Assembly: GCA_002391185.1 (NCBI GenBank) | Contig: DGRY01000124.1 | Location: 1 to 13,249 of the forward strand | Length of the DNA stretch: 13,249 nucleotides | Direction: 5' to 3' | Source of the DNA: Prevotella sp. UBA4376 | GTDB lineage: Bacteria > Bacteroidota > Bacteroidia > Bacteroidales > Bacteroidaceae | Part shown: positions 1 to 6,045 of the stretch, piece after piece | Layout of the letters: every line of letters starts with the position of its first letter | How positions within the stretch are numbered: the stretch's first letter is position 1 | Notes under the pieces: generated by a model | Databases searched by the model: none | Told to the model about the DNA's origin: nothing | Seen by the model: the letters and a program-made list of their open reading frames with translations, nothing else | Position numbers and translations under genes: made by a program

Positions 1-35
1 CTTTGCGCGATTGCGCACTGGTGCATCAGCACTTT
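1..35. other. GC-rich left edge with small hairpins, no gene
   Basis: No coding frame is supported here. The stretch contains two small dyads: TGCGC/GCGCA (4-8 with 13-17, loop GATT) and GTGC/GCAC (21-24 with 29-32, loop ATCA). It could be the tail of a feature lying left of the window, such as a transcription terminator or an RNA 3' end. Too little is visible to choose. Confidence 0.3.
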
Positions 36-177
36 ATTTTCTAGTGTATGAATGGATTCTTTCTGAAAGAGAATAATGATATTGATGTTGGGCTTGGAAA
101 GCATGCTTTCTAAAAACCCAAGCATCAAAATCATTATAGGCTCATTCTGAGCCGTATTCCATTCATACACATTTTCT
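36..177. repeat. 7-bp direct repeats flanking the cruciform (putative target-site duplication)
   Basis: ATTTTCT occurs at 36-42 and 171-177, immediately outside the 13-bp terminal inverted repeats (one base, A43, separates the left copy from the repeat). The motif is AT-rich, so a chance match is possible. Its position exactly against both ends is what makes it suggestive. Confidence 0.4.
44..170. mobile_element. MITE-like element with nested cruciform and 13-bp terminal inverted repeats
   Basis: The ends are perfect 13-bp inverted repeats: GTGTATGAATGGA at 44-56 and its complement at 158-170. The 7-mer ATTTTCT lies on both sides (36-42 and 171-177), consistent with a 7-8 bp target duplication; as an 8-mer it has one mismatch. 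Inside there is a left side hairpin (58-70, TCTTTC/GAAAGA), a right side hairpin (139-153, GGCTCA/TGAGCC, loop TTC), and a central arm. The arm pairs 73-80 with 130-137, 82-87 with 123-128 and 88-92 with 117-121, and ends in the 14-bp palindrome GAAAGCATGCTTTC (97-110). It folds as a symmetric four-way junction. There is no room for a transposase, so it would be non-autonomous. A structured RNA is the main alternative. Confidence 0.5.
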
Positions 178-242
178 TCTTTTTAAAATCTCAAGTAAAA
201 TAATTCGCTTGCGAAACTTTAGTTAACTCAAAAAATAAAAGA

Positions 243-464
243 ATGAAACTAAATCGCAAAACCATTACAAAGCATTTATTAAATGCCGGTATTTTCTTCG
301 CAATCTGGATGACATTCAGCTTTACTTTCATACCAGAGGATGTAAGACTTTGTCAGTGGAGCCTCTATGGTTTCGCTTTGGCGATTATGAATGAATGCAC
401 CCCAACTCTTATAAAAAGGATTAAGAAATATATTAATAGAAAGAAACACGATAATTTTGCTTAG
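243..464 (+). CDS. small hypothetical membrane protein, 73 aa
   Basis: I do not recognise the family. Residues 12-30 (LLNAGIFFAIWMTFSFTFI) form a clear hydrophobic segment. A second, weaker one spans about 39-50 (WSLYGFALAIMN). The C-terminal tail is strongly basic (KRIKKYINRKKH), which suggests two membrane passes with the tail in the cytoplasm. No TAnnTTTG promoter box is evident in the 70 bases upstream, which contain a small TTCG/CGAA hairpin near 202-213. The A-rich sequence before the ATG is a weak ribosome-binding region. It lies 73 bp right of the MITE-like element. Length, hydrophobic pattern and codon use look like a real gene, but conservation cannot be judged from here. Confidence 0.5.
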   Translation: MKLNRKTITKHLLNAGIFFAIWMTFSFTFIPEDVRLCQWSLYGFALAIMNECTPTLIKRIKKYINRKKHDNFA

Positions 465-524
465 AATATTGGAAATAATGTTGTTAGGATATTTTATATA
501 AAAACGTCTTTTTCTTTCTTGAAC

Positions 525-555
525 TTGCTTTTTTCAGAAATAAGTAATATTTTTG
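525..555 (+). promoter_or_regulatory. Bacteroidota-type promoter for the DUF3791 pair
   Basis: A -7 box TATTTTTG (548-555) matches TAnnTTTG. A TTG at 525-527 lies 20 bp upstream as the -33 element. Transcription would start near 560-563, giving a leader of about 10 nt before the ATG at 572. Confidence 0.65.
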
Positions 556-571
556 CTGGAAAATATAATAT

Positions 572-784
572 ATGAATTCAGAGGCATTAGATTTTACAAT
601 ATTTTGTGTCGGTAATGTTGCCGACCGTCTAAAAATGAATGCTCGTGATGCTTATCATTTATTGAAGCATACGGGTATCATTTCTGATTATATTGTGCCT
701 TATTATGATGTTCTTCATACTTTTTCTAAAGAGTATATTGTGGATGATATTTTGGCGTTATTGAAAAAGAAAGGAGCTATATAG
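572..784 (+). CDS. DUF3791-type small protein, 70 aa (first of pair)
   Basis: The protein resembles the DUF3791 family of short (60-75 aa) uncharacterised proteins common in Bacteroidales and Firmicutes. The pattern seen is an aromatic/aliphatic start (FTIFCVGNVADRLKM), then a helical xxAYHLLKHTGIISDYIVPYYDVLHT core and a C-terminal helix. No catalytic motif or membrane segment is visible. DUF3791 genes are often found beside DUF3990, which has been proposed to be ADP-ribosyltransferase-like, so an antitoxin or accessory role is plausible but unproven. The gene has its own promoter. Its stop codon directly abuts the next ATG, which predicts translational coupling. Family assignment is from memory of sequence pattern. 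Confidence 0.65.
   Translation: MNSEALDFTIFCVGNVADRLKMNARDAYHLLKHTGIISDYIVPYYDVLHTFSKEYIVDDILALLKKKGAI
770..776 (+). promoter_or_regulatory. strong Shine-Dalgarno (AAAGGAG) for the second DUF3791 gene
   Basis: AAAGGAG lies 8 nt before the ATG at 785, inside the 3' end of the first gene. Strong Shine-Dalgarno motifs are uncommon in Bacteroidota, and this one fixes the start of the second gene at 785, immediately after the TAG of the first. Confidence 0.6.
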
Positions 785-1003
785 ATGGAAACAAATAGAA
801 CTGTTTTACAGATGAAATATGGACGTATTGTTAAGGCTTTCGCTGAAAAAGCAAACATTTCTTTGGAGGAAGCTCTTGACAAAGTTTATGAATCGAAAGT
901 TTTCATGCTTATGGAAGAAGGTATTGCTGATATGCATTGCATGAGCGATATTTATCTTACCGATGAACTTCTTATAGAATATGGTTATAAGAAAGGATCA
1001 TAA
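785..1003 (+). CDS. DUF3791-type small protein, 72 aa (second of pair)
   Basis: This is a second DUF3791-like protein of a different subtype from its neighbour. It has an N-terminal helix (VLQMKYGRIVKAFAEKANI), then SLEEALDKVYESKVFMLMEEGIADMHCMSD and an acidic tail ending in ELLIEYGYKKG. The 'GIxDxHCMSD' stretch is typical of this subtype. It starts directly after the stop of the upstream gene behind a good Shine-Dalgarno, so the two are surely co-translated. Two different subtypes in tandem suggests they act together or form a hetero-oligomer (inference). No DUF3990-like reading frame lies on either side within the window. Nothing in the sequence assigns an enzymatic activity. Confidence 0.65.
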   Translation: METNRTVLQMKYGRIVKAFAEKANISLEEALDKVYESKVFMLMEEGIADMHCMSDIYLTDELLIEYGYKKGS

Positions 1004-1007
1004 CCTT

Positions 1008-1021
1008 ATTTGCATGCAAAT
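1008..1021. promoter_or_regulatory. 14-bp perfect palindrome upstream of the kinase-AraC gene
   Basis: ATTTGCATGCAAAT is a perfect dyad in the 33-bp gap between the second DUF3791 gene and the start at 1037. It overlaps TTATTTG (1006-1012), a sequence close to but not matching a -7 box. It may be an operator for the downstream gene or a weak hairpin. It shares the GCATGC core with the centre of the 44-170 element, which may be coincidence. Confidence 0.3.
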
Positions 1022-1036
1022 TAAAGAATAGCAATT

Positions 1037-2137
1037 ATGAATAGCCCCACAGCTATATTAACCATAACCGGTTCCGACAACACGGGTGTATCTGGTATTC
1101 AAGCCGATATCAAGACTATTGAGGCTATGAAAGGCTATGCCCTAACGGCTGTTACGGCTGTAACAATACAGAATACTGGCGGAATGCTTAATATTATGGA
1201 TTTGCCTAAGGATATGGTTGTGGGACAGGTGAAGGCTATTGTTGACGAGTATCATCCAAAAGCAATAAAGATTGGTTTGCTTCGCGATGCAGAAACTATT
1301 GAGGCTGTGCGAAACGAGGTGATAGGTTGCAGGCATATAATTCTTGTTCCGGGTATTCTTAACTCTCAAGGGCAACAACTTATGAAAGAAGCAACTCTTG
1401 AGGCATGGAAGCAGATTCTTATTCCCGAGGCTTCAATAATTCAGTTGCGTTGCAGCGAGGCAGAACTGTTGCTTGGCATGAATATTTCTTCAGACAGCGA
1501 CATGATAATGGCTGCAAAACGCCTGACAGACATGGGGGCAAAGGCTGTGTTGCTGCGTGGAGGACATCAGGTGGAGAACCGCCTCACGGCTCTTTTGTAT
1601 TATGATGGAAAGAAAGAGTTCTTCTCATCAGAAAATACCGAAGGGTGGCAGAAACATGGTGTTGGAGGCACTCTCTCGGCAGCTATAGCCACTCGTCTTG
1701 CCTTTGGCGATACGCTGAAGGATGCCATAAGTAGAGCTCACGACTATATGCACGCACAAGTGGTGTATGGCGTGAAGGCTGAGCCGACAGCTATAAACAA
1801 ATCAGAGAAAACTCTACAACGCAAGGCTGATATATATAATGAGTTCACCACTCTTGTGGCTCAACATTATCGCGAGGCTCATGATGTGGCTTTCTATGCC
1901 GACAAACTTGCTATTACCACTCGTTATCTCTCACGAGTAACAACAGATGTTGTGGGCTATCCTCCCAAGCAGCTAATCTTTAATTATATCATGCAGGAAG
2001 CCTGCTCGCTTCTTAAAACCTCACGCCTTTCTTTGGGCGAAATATCTGCACACCTTGGTTTTTCTAACGAATCTCGCTTTGTGGCATTCTTCAAAAACCA
2101 GCATGGAGTGTCGCCAGGTGTGTGGAGAAAAAGATAA
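1037..2137 (+). CDS. ThiD-like pseudo-kinase fused to AraC-type DNA-binding domain, 366 aa
   Basis: Residues 5-250 follow the ribokinase-fold HMP/pyridoxal kinase ThiD: GSDNTGVSGIQADIKT (12-27), TAVTIQNTGG (40-49), RGGH (174-177) and GTLSAAIA (211-218). Residues 265-366 are an AraC domain with two helix-turn-helix units (about 283-310 and 331-358, ending GVSPGVWRKR). Active-site signatures are eroded. The usual HGTGC is HGVGG (207-211), losing the catalytic-loop Cys/Asp. DPVMxxKSG is VPGILNSQG (104-112), TPN is QLR (136-138), and the KGGH lysine is Arg174. Automated annotation would probably call it a kinase. I infer a ligand-sensing regulator, probably of pdxST 136 bp downstream. Possible ligands are pyridoxal, PLP, or the pyrimidine HMP. 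Full length, no frameshift. Confidence 0.85.
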   Translation: MNSPTAILTITGSDNTGVSGIQADIKTIEAMKGYALTAVTAVTIQNTGGMLNIMDLPKDMVVGQVKAIVDEYHPKAIKIGLLRDAETIEAVRNEVIGCRHIILVPGILNSQGQQLMKEATLEAWKQILIPEASIIQLRCSEAELLLGMNISSDSDMIMAAKRLTDMGAKAVLLRGGHQVENRLTALLYYDGKKEFFSSENTEGWQKHGVGGTLSAAIATRLAFGDTLKDAISRAHDYMHAQVVYGVKAEPTAINKSEKTLQRKADIYNEFTTLVAQHYREAHDVAFYADKLAITTRYLSRVTTDVVGYPPKQLIFNYIMQEACSLLKTSRLSLGEISAHLGFSNESRFVAFFKNQHGVSPGVWRKR

Positions 2138-2180
2138 TTATTAAAAACGTAGCCAATAGTTATTGAAATGGGAACTGGCG

Positions 2181-2212
2181 TTTGTCGGTTTCTTTCTTTC
2201 CATATACTTTTG
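2181..2212 (+). promoter_or_regulatory. pdxS promoter (-33 TTTG, -7 TACTTTTG)
   Basis: The -33 element TTTG at 2181-2184 is 20 bp from TACTTTTG at 2205-2212, a full TAnnTTTG match. The start of transcription should fall near 2218, leaving a leader of about 55 nt before pdxS. pdxST can therefore be transcribed separately from the upstream regulator gene. Confidence 0.7.
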
Positions 2213-2236
2213 CCGCCAAAATAATATTAACGGCGA

Positions 2237-2257
2237 TATAGACGGATTATAGACGGA
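2237..2257 (+). repeat. 11-bp-spaced direct repeat TATAGACGGA in the pdxS leader
   Basis: TATAGACGGA occurs at 2237-2246 and again at 2248-2257, an 11-bp period (about one helical turn). It is flanked by partial copies: CGGCGATA before and TAAAGGA after. AraC-family proteins typically bind direct repeats on one face of DNA, so this is a candidate operator for the upstream kinase-AraC protein. It lies about 20-40 bp after the predicted transcription start, which would suit repression. Confidence 0.4.
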
Positions 2258-2273
2258 ATATAAAGGAAAGTAT

Positions 2274-3146
2274 ATGGAAGATAGAACTACTTTGAACCGC
2301 AACTTGGCTCAGATGCTCAAGGGCGGAGTGATAATGGATGTAACAACACCAGAACAGGCTCGTATTGCTGAGGCTGCAGGTGCTTGTGCTGTAATGGCGT
2401 TAGAGAGAATTCCTGCTGATATTCGTGCGGCAGGTGGTGTTTCGCGCATGAGCGACCCAAAGATGATAAAAGGTATTCAGGAGGCTGTGTCTATTCCTGT
2501 AATGGCTAAATGCCGTATTGGACATTTTGTAGAGGCTCAGATTCTTGAAGCTATAGAGATTGACTATATTGATGAGAGCGAAGTTCTTTCACCAGCCGAT
2601 GATGTTTATCATATTGACAAGCGTAAGTTCAACGTACCATTTGTGTGTGGAGCACGCGATCTTGGCGAGGCTCTCCGTCGTATTAACGAGGGTGCTACCA
2701 TGATTCGCACTAAGGGCGAGCCAGGAACAGGCGATGTAGTTCAGGCTGTTCGTCACATGCGCAAGATGCAGAGTGAGATTCGTCGTATCACCTCGCTTTC
2801 TGAAGACGAACTATATGAGGCAGCAAAGCAGTTGCAAGTGCCTTATGAGTTGGTGCAGTTTGTTCATGACAACGGAAAACTGCCTGTTGTGAACTTTGCT
2901 GCGGGTGGTGTGGCTACTCCTGCCGATGCAGCCTTGATGATGCAGCTGGGAGCAGAGGGTGTGTTTGTGGGAAGTGGTATCTTTAAGAGTGGTAATCCCG
3001 AAAAGCGTGCACAGGCAATAGTTAAGGCTGTTACCAACTATCAGAATCCCAAGATTCTTGCAGAACTCAGCGAAGATCTTGGTGAGGCTATGGTGGGAAT
3101 TAACGAGAGCGAAATAAAACTCATCATGGAGGAGAGAGGAAAATGA
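2274..3146 (+). CDS. pdxS: PLP synthase lyase subunit PdxS, 290 aa
   Basis: PdxS condenses ribose 5-phosphate, glyceraldehyde 3-phosphate and ammonia from PdxT into pyridoxal 5'-phosphate in the DXP-independent route. The whole (beta/alpha)8 protein is present at the normal length (about 290-295 aa). It opens with [17 protein letters not shown]. Visible active-site residues are Asp22, the Schiff-base lysine Lys79 ([10 protein letters not shown]), the second catalytic lysine Lys147 in TKGEPGTG (146-153), and the glycine-rich phosphate loops [12 protein letters not shown] and [15 protein letters not shown]. The start is supported by AAAGGA at 2262-2267. It has its own promoter and is followed after 127 bp by pdxT. 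No anomaly in the protein. Confidence 0.98.
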   Translation: MEDRTTLNRNLAQMLKGGVIMDVTTPEQARIAEAAGACAVMALERIPADIRAAGGVSRMSDPKMIKGIQEAVSIPVMAKCRIGHFVEAQILEAIEIDYIDESEVLSPADDVYHIDKRKFNVPFVCGARDLGEALRRINEGATMIRTKGEPGTGDVVQAVRHMRKMQSEIRRITSLSEDELYEAAKQLQVPYELVQFVHDNGKLPVVNFAAGGVATPADAALMMQLGAEGVFVGSGIFKSGNPEKRAQAIVKAVTNYQNPKILAELSEDLGEAMVGINESEIKLIMEERGK

Positions 3147-3273
3147 ATTATGAATTATGAATTTTGAATGTGGAATTATTTTAATTACGAAATGATGAAT
3201 TTCGAGTTTTGAATTATTTAAAAGTGCTTTGCGCTTTATTTTATTCAATATTCACTATTCAATAGCGAAGCGT
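3147..3273 (+). repeat. AT-rich dispersed repeat sequence between pdxS and pdxT
   Basis: This 127-bp gap is built of near-repeats of GAATTATGAATT (3144-3165), GAATGTGGAATT (3166-3177) and GAATTTCGAGTTTTGAATTA (about 3194-3213). An imperfect hairpin AAAGTGC-TTT-GCGCTTT and repeated ATTCAATA/ATTCACTA follow. The 12-mer at 3166-3177 recurs in the opposite orientation at 10888-10899. Such sequences are common intergenic filler in Prevotella and Bacteroides (general knowledge). No promoter box for pdxT is visible, so pdxT probably depends on read-through from pdxS. Confidence 0.5.
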
Positions 3274-3810
3274 ATGAATATAGCTATATTGGCACTTCAG
3301 GGAGCTTTTGCCGAACACGAGCAAATACTCCATAAACTTGGAGTGGAAACATTTCAGGTGCGTAACCTTGAAGACTGGCAACGACACAAAGACGGACTCA
3401 TTATCCCAGGAGGCGAGAGTACTGCCATTATGAAGATAATGAAGGATGAAAATCTTTTTGAGCCAATAAAAAAGGCAATAGAGGAGGGACTTCCTGTTTT
3501 TGGCACCTGTGCCGGACTTATTCTTATCGACAAGCAGCACCTTGGAACTATGAACATCAAGGCAAAGAGAAACGCCTACGGCAGACAGTTGGGCAGTTTC
3601 TCCACGACAGACACGTTTAAAGGAATTGGCTCAATACCCATGACTTTCATTCGTGCGCCATATATAGAATCTGTTGGCGAGGGGGTAGAGGTTCTCTCAG
3701 AGGTTGATGGACGTATTGTGGCTGCACGTCAGGGCAAACAACTTGTTACAGCCTTTCATCCCGAATTAGATTCTGATCTGCGTGTACATGAATATTTTCT
3801 AAAAATGTAA
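3274..3810 (+). CDS. pdxT: PLP synthase glutaminase subunit PdxT, 178 aa
   Basis: PdxT is a class I glutamine amidotransferase that hydrolyses glutamine and channels ammonia to PdxS. The catalytic triad is visible as Cys79 (GTCAGL), His162 and Glu164 (AFHPELDSD). The oxyanion and glutamine-binding motifs [10 protein letters not shown] (6-15) and PGGEST (45-50) are present, as is the RAP motif used against PdxS. It is slightly shorter than Bacillus PdxT (196 aa), mainly through a missing loop before [12 protein letters not shown]. The frame is open back to an ATG at 3229, but that extension is encoded by repeat DNA, whereas [11 protein letters not shown] is the standard family start. It acts as a complex with the upstream pdxS product. 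Confidence 0.96.
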   Translation: MNIAILALQGAFAEHEQILHKLGVETFQVRNLEDWQRHKDGLIIPGGESTAIMKIMKDENLFEPIKKAIEEGLPVFGTCAGLILIDKQHLGTMNIKAKRNAYGRQLGSFSTTDTFKGIGSIPMTFIRAPYIESVGEGVEVLSEVDGRIVAARQGKQLVTAFHPELDSDLRVHEYFLKM

Positions 3811-3816
3811 AAATAC

Positions 3817-3834
3817 CACAATAATGCTATTGTG
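3817..3834. promoter_or_regulatory. perfect 7-bp dyad overlapping the symporter -33 element
   Basis: CACAATA (3817-3823) and TATTGTG (3828-3834) form a perfect inverted repeat around ATGC. The right arm covers the TTG (3830-3832) that serves as the -33 element of the symporter promoter. No T-run follows, so it does not look like an intrinsic terminator for pdxT. An operator is the better reading. Confidence 0.4.
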
Positions 3835-3860
3835 CGCCATCCATATAATATTTACTTTTG
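3830..3860 (+). promoter_or_regulatory. symporter promoter (-33 TTG, -7 TACTTTTG)
   Basis: TTG at 3830-3832 is 20 bp from TACTTTTG at 3853-3860. The predicted leader before the ATG at 3888 is about 20 nt and contains the short palindrome ATCTATAGAT (3862-3871). Confidence 0.65.
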
Positions 3861-3887
3861 CATCTATAGATACAAAAACAGAAGAAT

Positions 3888-5156
3888 ATGGCTGAAACAT
3901 CACTAAAAAAGAGAGATAAGAATAGCCAACAACGACAGTTGGTATTATGGATTGGCGCACTTATAGCAGGCGGTTTGCTTGGACTCATCAACCAGTCATG
4001 GCTGCATGAGTTTATGAATTTCATAGCTACAGTTTATACTCGATTATTCCAACTGTTGGCTGTTCCTACAATTTCTTTAGCGGTAATAACCACCCTTGCT
4101 TCTTTTGGAAATCAAAAAGACACAGGACGAATATTCCGCCATACCATCACCTTTACCTTGCTCACCACCTTTGCCGCAGCTTTTGTTGGCTTGTTGCTTT
4201 ATTTGATAGTTACACCTGGTAATCTGCCACTTGATGTGGTAAGCAAAGGAAATAGCGAACTACCTCAGGATCTTGGTACATTATCTTATCTTGAGCATAT
4301 TCTAAGAGTCATTCCAAATAATATAGTGCAACCATTTCTTGAAGGAAATGTTCTGTCTATATTGTTATTGGCTTTTGCAATAGGAATAGGATTGGCAAAA
4401 CTACCAGATTCTGATGGCAAGAAAACAGTAGTAAATCTTTTTCATGGACTTCAGGATTTGTTATTCCTGCTTATTCGGGCTCTTATATGGACCCTGCCTT
4501 TGGGTATTGTTGCTTTTGCTGCTCAGTTGTCGGCCCAAGTAAATGCAGGTATTGTTTTCGACTCTTTAGGAAAATATGTAGCTGTTATCCTTGGTGGAAA
4601 TGCCATACAATTCTTTGTAGTATTACCTTTGTTCCTTTTGGCAAGGGGTATTAATCCTGTTCGTACCATGAGTAGCATGAGTCCTGCTTTGTTAATGGCT
4701 CTTTTCACAAAGAGTAGCGCAGCCACTCTTCCTGTAACAATGGAGACTGCCGAAAAGCGGTTAGGCGTTTCTTCAAAGATAGCACGTTTTGTGTTGCCAA
4801 TATGTACCACAATAAACATGAATGGCTGTGCAGCCTTTATACTTGTAACATCACTTTTTGTTATGCAGAACGGAGGCATACAACTATCTCTTGCGAGTAT
4901 GTTCCTGTGGCTTTTCATCTCTGTCATCTCAGCCGTTGGTAATGCAGGTGTACCTATGGGCTGCTATTTCCTCACCCTCTCTTTAATGAGTGGTACAGGC
5001 GCCCCTGTAGGAATCATGGGAATAATCCTGCCTATTTACACCATAATAGATATGATAGAAACAGCCGAGAACGTATGGTCTGACAGTTGCGTATGCGCCA
5101 TCATCAACCGCTATTGTCAAGGGTTGGATAATTTGTCGCAAAATAATATTGATTAA
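3888..5156 (+). CDS. dicarboxylate/amino acid:cation (SDF/DAACS) family symporter, 422 aa
   Basis: This is a Na+- or H+-coupled inner-membrane transporter of the GltP/GltPh fold, with about eight hydrophobic segments starting at residues 17-35 and 54-72. The re-entrant HP1 motif is KSSAATLPVT (275-284), the TM7 motif is NMNGC (310-314) and HP2 is GNAGVP (351-356). TM8 carries D388, E391, N395 and D399 (DMIETAENVWSD). Two binding-site positions are unusual. The TM7 motif is normally NMDGT. The TM8 arginine that pairs with the side-chain carboxylate of acidic substrates (R397 in GltPh) is aligned with E391. A dicarboxylate or glutamate substrate is therefore unlikely; a neutral or cationic amino acid is possible. 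It is monocistronic with its own promoter, and I see no functional tie to pdxST beyond proximity. Confidence 0.9.
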   Translation: MAETSLKKRDKNSQQRQLVLWIGALIAGGLLGLINQSWLHEFMNFIATVYTRLFQLLAVPTISLAVITTLASFGNQKDTGRIFRHTITFTLLTTFAAAFVGLLLYLIVTPGNLPLDVVSKGNSELPQDLGTLSYLEHILRVIPNNIVQPFLEGNVLSILLLAFAIGIGLAKLPDSDGKKTVVNLFHGLQDLLFLLIRALIWTLPLGIVAFAAQLSAQVNAGIVFDSLGKYVAVILGGNAIQFFVVLPLFLLARGINPVRTMSSMSPALLMALFTKSSAATLPVTMETAEKRLGVSSKIARFVLPICTTINMNGCAAFILVTSLFVMQNGGIQLSLASMFLWLFISVISAVGNAGVPMGCYFLTLSLMSGTGAPVGIMGIILPIYTIIDMIETAENVWSDSCVCAIINRYCQGLDNLSQNNID

Positions 5157-5263
5157 ACTTTCGCAAGCTACGCTTGTTTAGAAGATAAAGGAAGATGAAA
5201 GAAGATATGTGGAGCATGTTTTTATTTTCTTGTTGTATTCTGCAAGAATTTGAAAAAAATGAG
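5157..5263. other. intergenic region with weak hairpins
   Basis: CAAGC-TAC-GCTTG (5164-5176) followed by TTTA is a weak candidate terminator for the symporter. TTCTTG/CAAGAA (5227-5232 with 5243-5248) is an inverted repeat just upstream of the next promoter and could be an operator. Nothing else is supported. Confidence 0.35.
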
Positions 5264-5271
5264 TATCTTTG
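5264..5271 (+). promoter_or_regulatory. -7 box TATCTTTG of the WaaE-like gene (near-leaderless)
   Basis: TATCTTTG matches TAnnTTTG and ends six bases before the ATG at 5278. Since transcription in Bacteroidota usually starts about 4-8 nt past this box, the transcript would begin at or within a few bases of the start codon. The -33 element is weak (TTCTG near 5238). Confidence 0.6.
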
Positions 5272-5277
5272 TTCTCT

Positions 5278-6045
5278 ATGAAGGAAGAAAACAAAATATC
5301 TGTAGTTATCAACACCTATAATGCAGAAAAGCATCTGCAGAGAGTTATCGATGCTGTGAGAACCTTTGACGAGGTTCTTATCTGTGACATGGAGAGCACA
5401 GACAGCACTCTTGACATTGCCCGCATGAATGGCTGCAAGATAGTTACTTTCCCAAAGGGGGAACACAAGATTGTAGAGCCTGCCCGTCAGTTTGCTATTG
5501 ATGAAGCTCGTTATCCTTGGGTGCTTGTTGTTGATGCCGACGAGATAGTCTCTTCTTCCCTTCGTGATTATCTCTATTCACGTGTGAACGCTGGCGATTG
5601 TCCAGAAGGAATAGCCATTCCTCGCAAGAACTATTTCATGGGACGAATGATGCACAGCAGCTATCCCGACTATATTCTACGCTTCCTTCGCAAGGACAAG
5701 AGCTATTGGCCACCCGTTATCCACACTTCTCCTGAGATTAAAGGACGTGTGGAGCGCATTCCAAGAAGTCGTTTGGATTTAGCTTTTGAACATCTTGCAA
5801 ACGATAGCGTGGCAGACATTATTCGCAAGAACAACACCTATTCCGACTATGAGTTACCACGTCGTAGAAAGAAAAACTATGGCGCGGGTGCTCTGCTTTA
5901 TCGTCCTATGTTCCGTTTCTTCAAGTCGTATGTGTTGAAGAAGGGATTCCTTGACGGCATCCCCGGCTTTATTCATGCCGTACTTGATGCCACCTACCAG
6001 TTCACCATAGTAGCAAAACTGTTAGAAAGAAAAAAGACAAATTGA
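5278..6045 (+). CDS. GT2 glycosyltransferase, WaaE/KdtX-like, 255 aa
   Basis: This is a family 2 glycosyltransferase with a GT-A fold. It starts with ISVVINTYNAEKHLQRVIDAV, has the nucleotide-binding CDMESTDST (36-44) and the metal-binding DADE (86-89). After these comes YPDYILRFLRKDKSYW and PPVIHTSPEIKG, a pattern seen in the WaaE/KdtX group that adds hexose to the lipopolysaccharide inner core. No membrane helix is evident, so it is probably cytoplasmic or peripheral. ATG 5278 is chosen because it immediately precedes the conserved first beta strand; an upstream TTG at 5269 lies inside the promoter box. It converges with the GT2 operon that ends at 6128. The assignment to core synthesis rests on family resemblance and neighbours. 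Confidence 0.88.
   Translation: MKEENKISVVINTYNAEKHLQRVIDAVRTFDEVLICDMESTDSTLDIARMNGCKIVTFPKGEHKIVEPARQFAIDEARYPWVLVVDADEIVSSSLRDYLYSRVNAGDCPEGIAIPRKNYFMGRMMHSSYPDYILRFLRKDKSYWPPVIHTSPEIKGRVERIPRSRLDLAFEHLANDSVADIIRKNNTYSDYELPRRRKKNYGAGALLYRPMFRFFKSYVLKKGFLDGIPGFIHAVLDATYQFTIVAKLLERKKTN

Noticed and set aside
44..170. Retron msr-msd RNA (13-bp end pairing plus hairpins and a long arm)
   Set aside because: The outline fits a retron RNA, but no reverse transcriptase follows; the only downstream frame is a 73-aa membrane protein.
44..170. Integron attC site
   Set aside because: The ends lack the RYYYAAC/GTTRRRY core sites and there is no integrase or cassette structure.
2138..2180. Terminator after the kinase-AraC gene
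   Set aside because: The only dyad is a weak AT-rich CAATA-GT-TATTG without a following T-run.
3229..3273. Upstream start for pdxT
   Set aside because: The extra 15 residues are encoded by repeat DNA and precede the standard PdxT start at 3274.
4523..4927. 134-codon minus-strand frame inside the symporter
   Set aside because: It is antisense to a well-supported membrane transporter and has no promoter, start context or recognisable domain.
5269..5277. TTG start for the WaaE-like gene
   Set aside because: The codon lies inside the -7 promoter box and would not be in the transcript.
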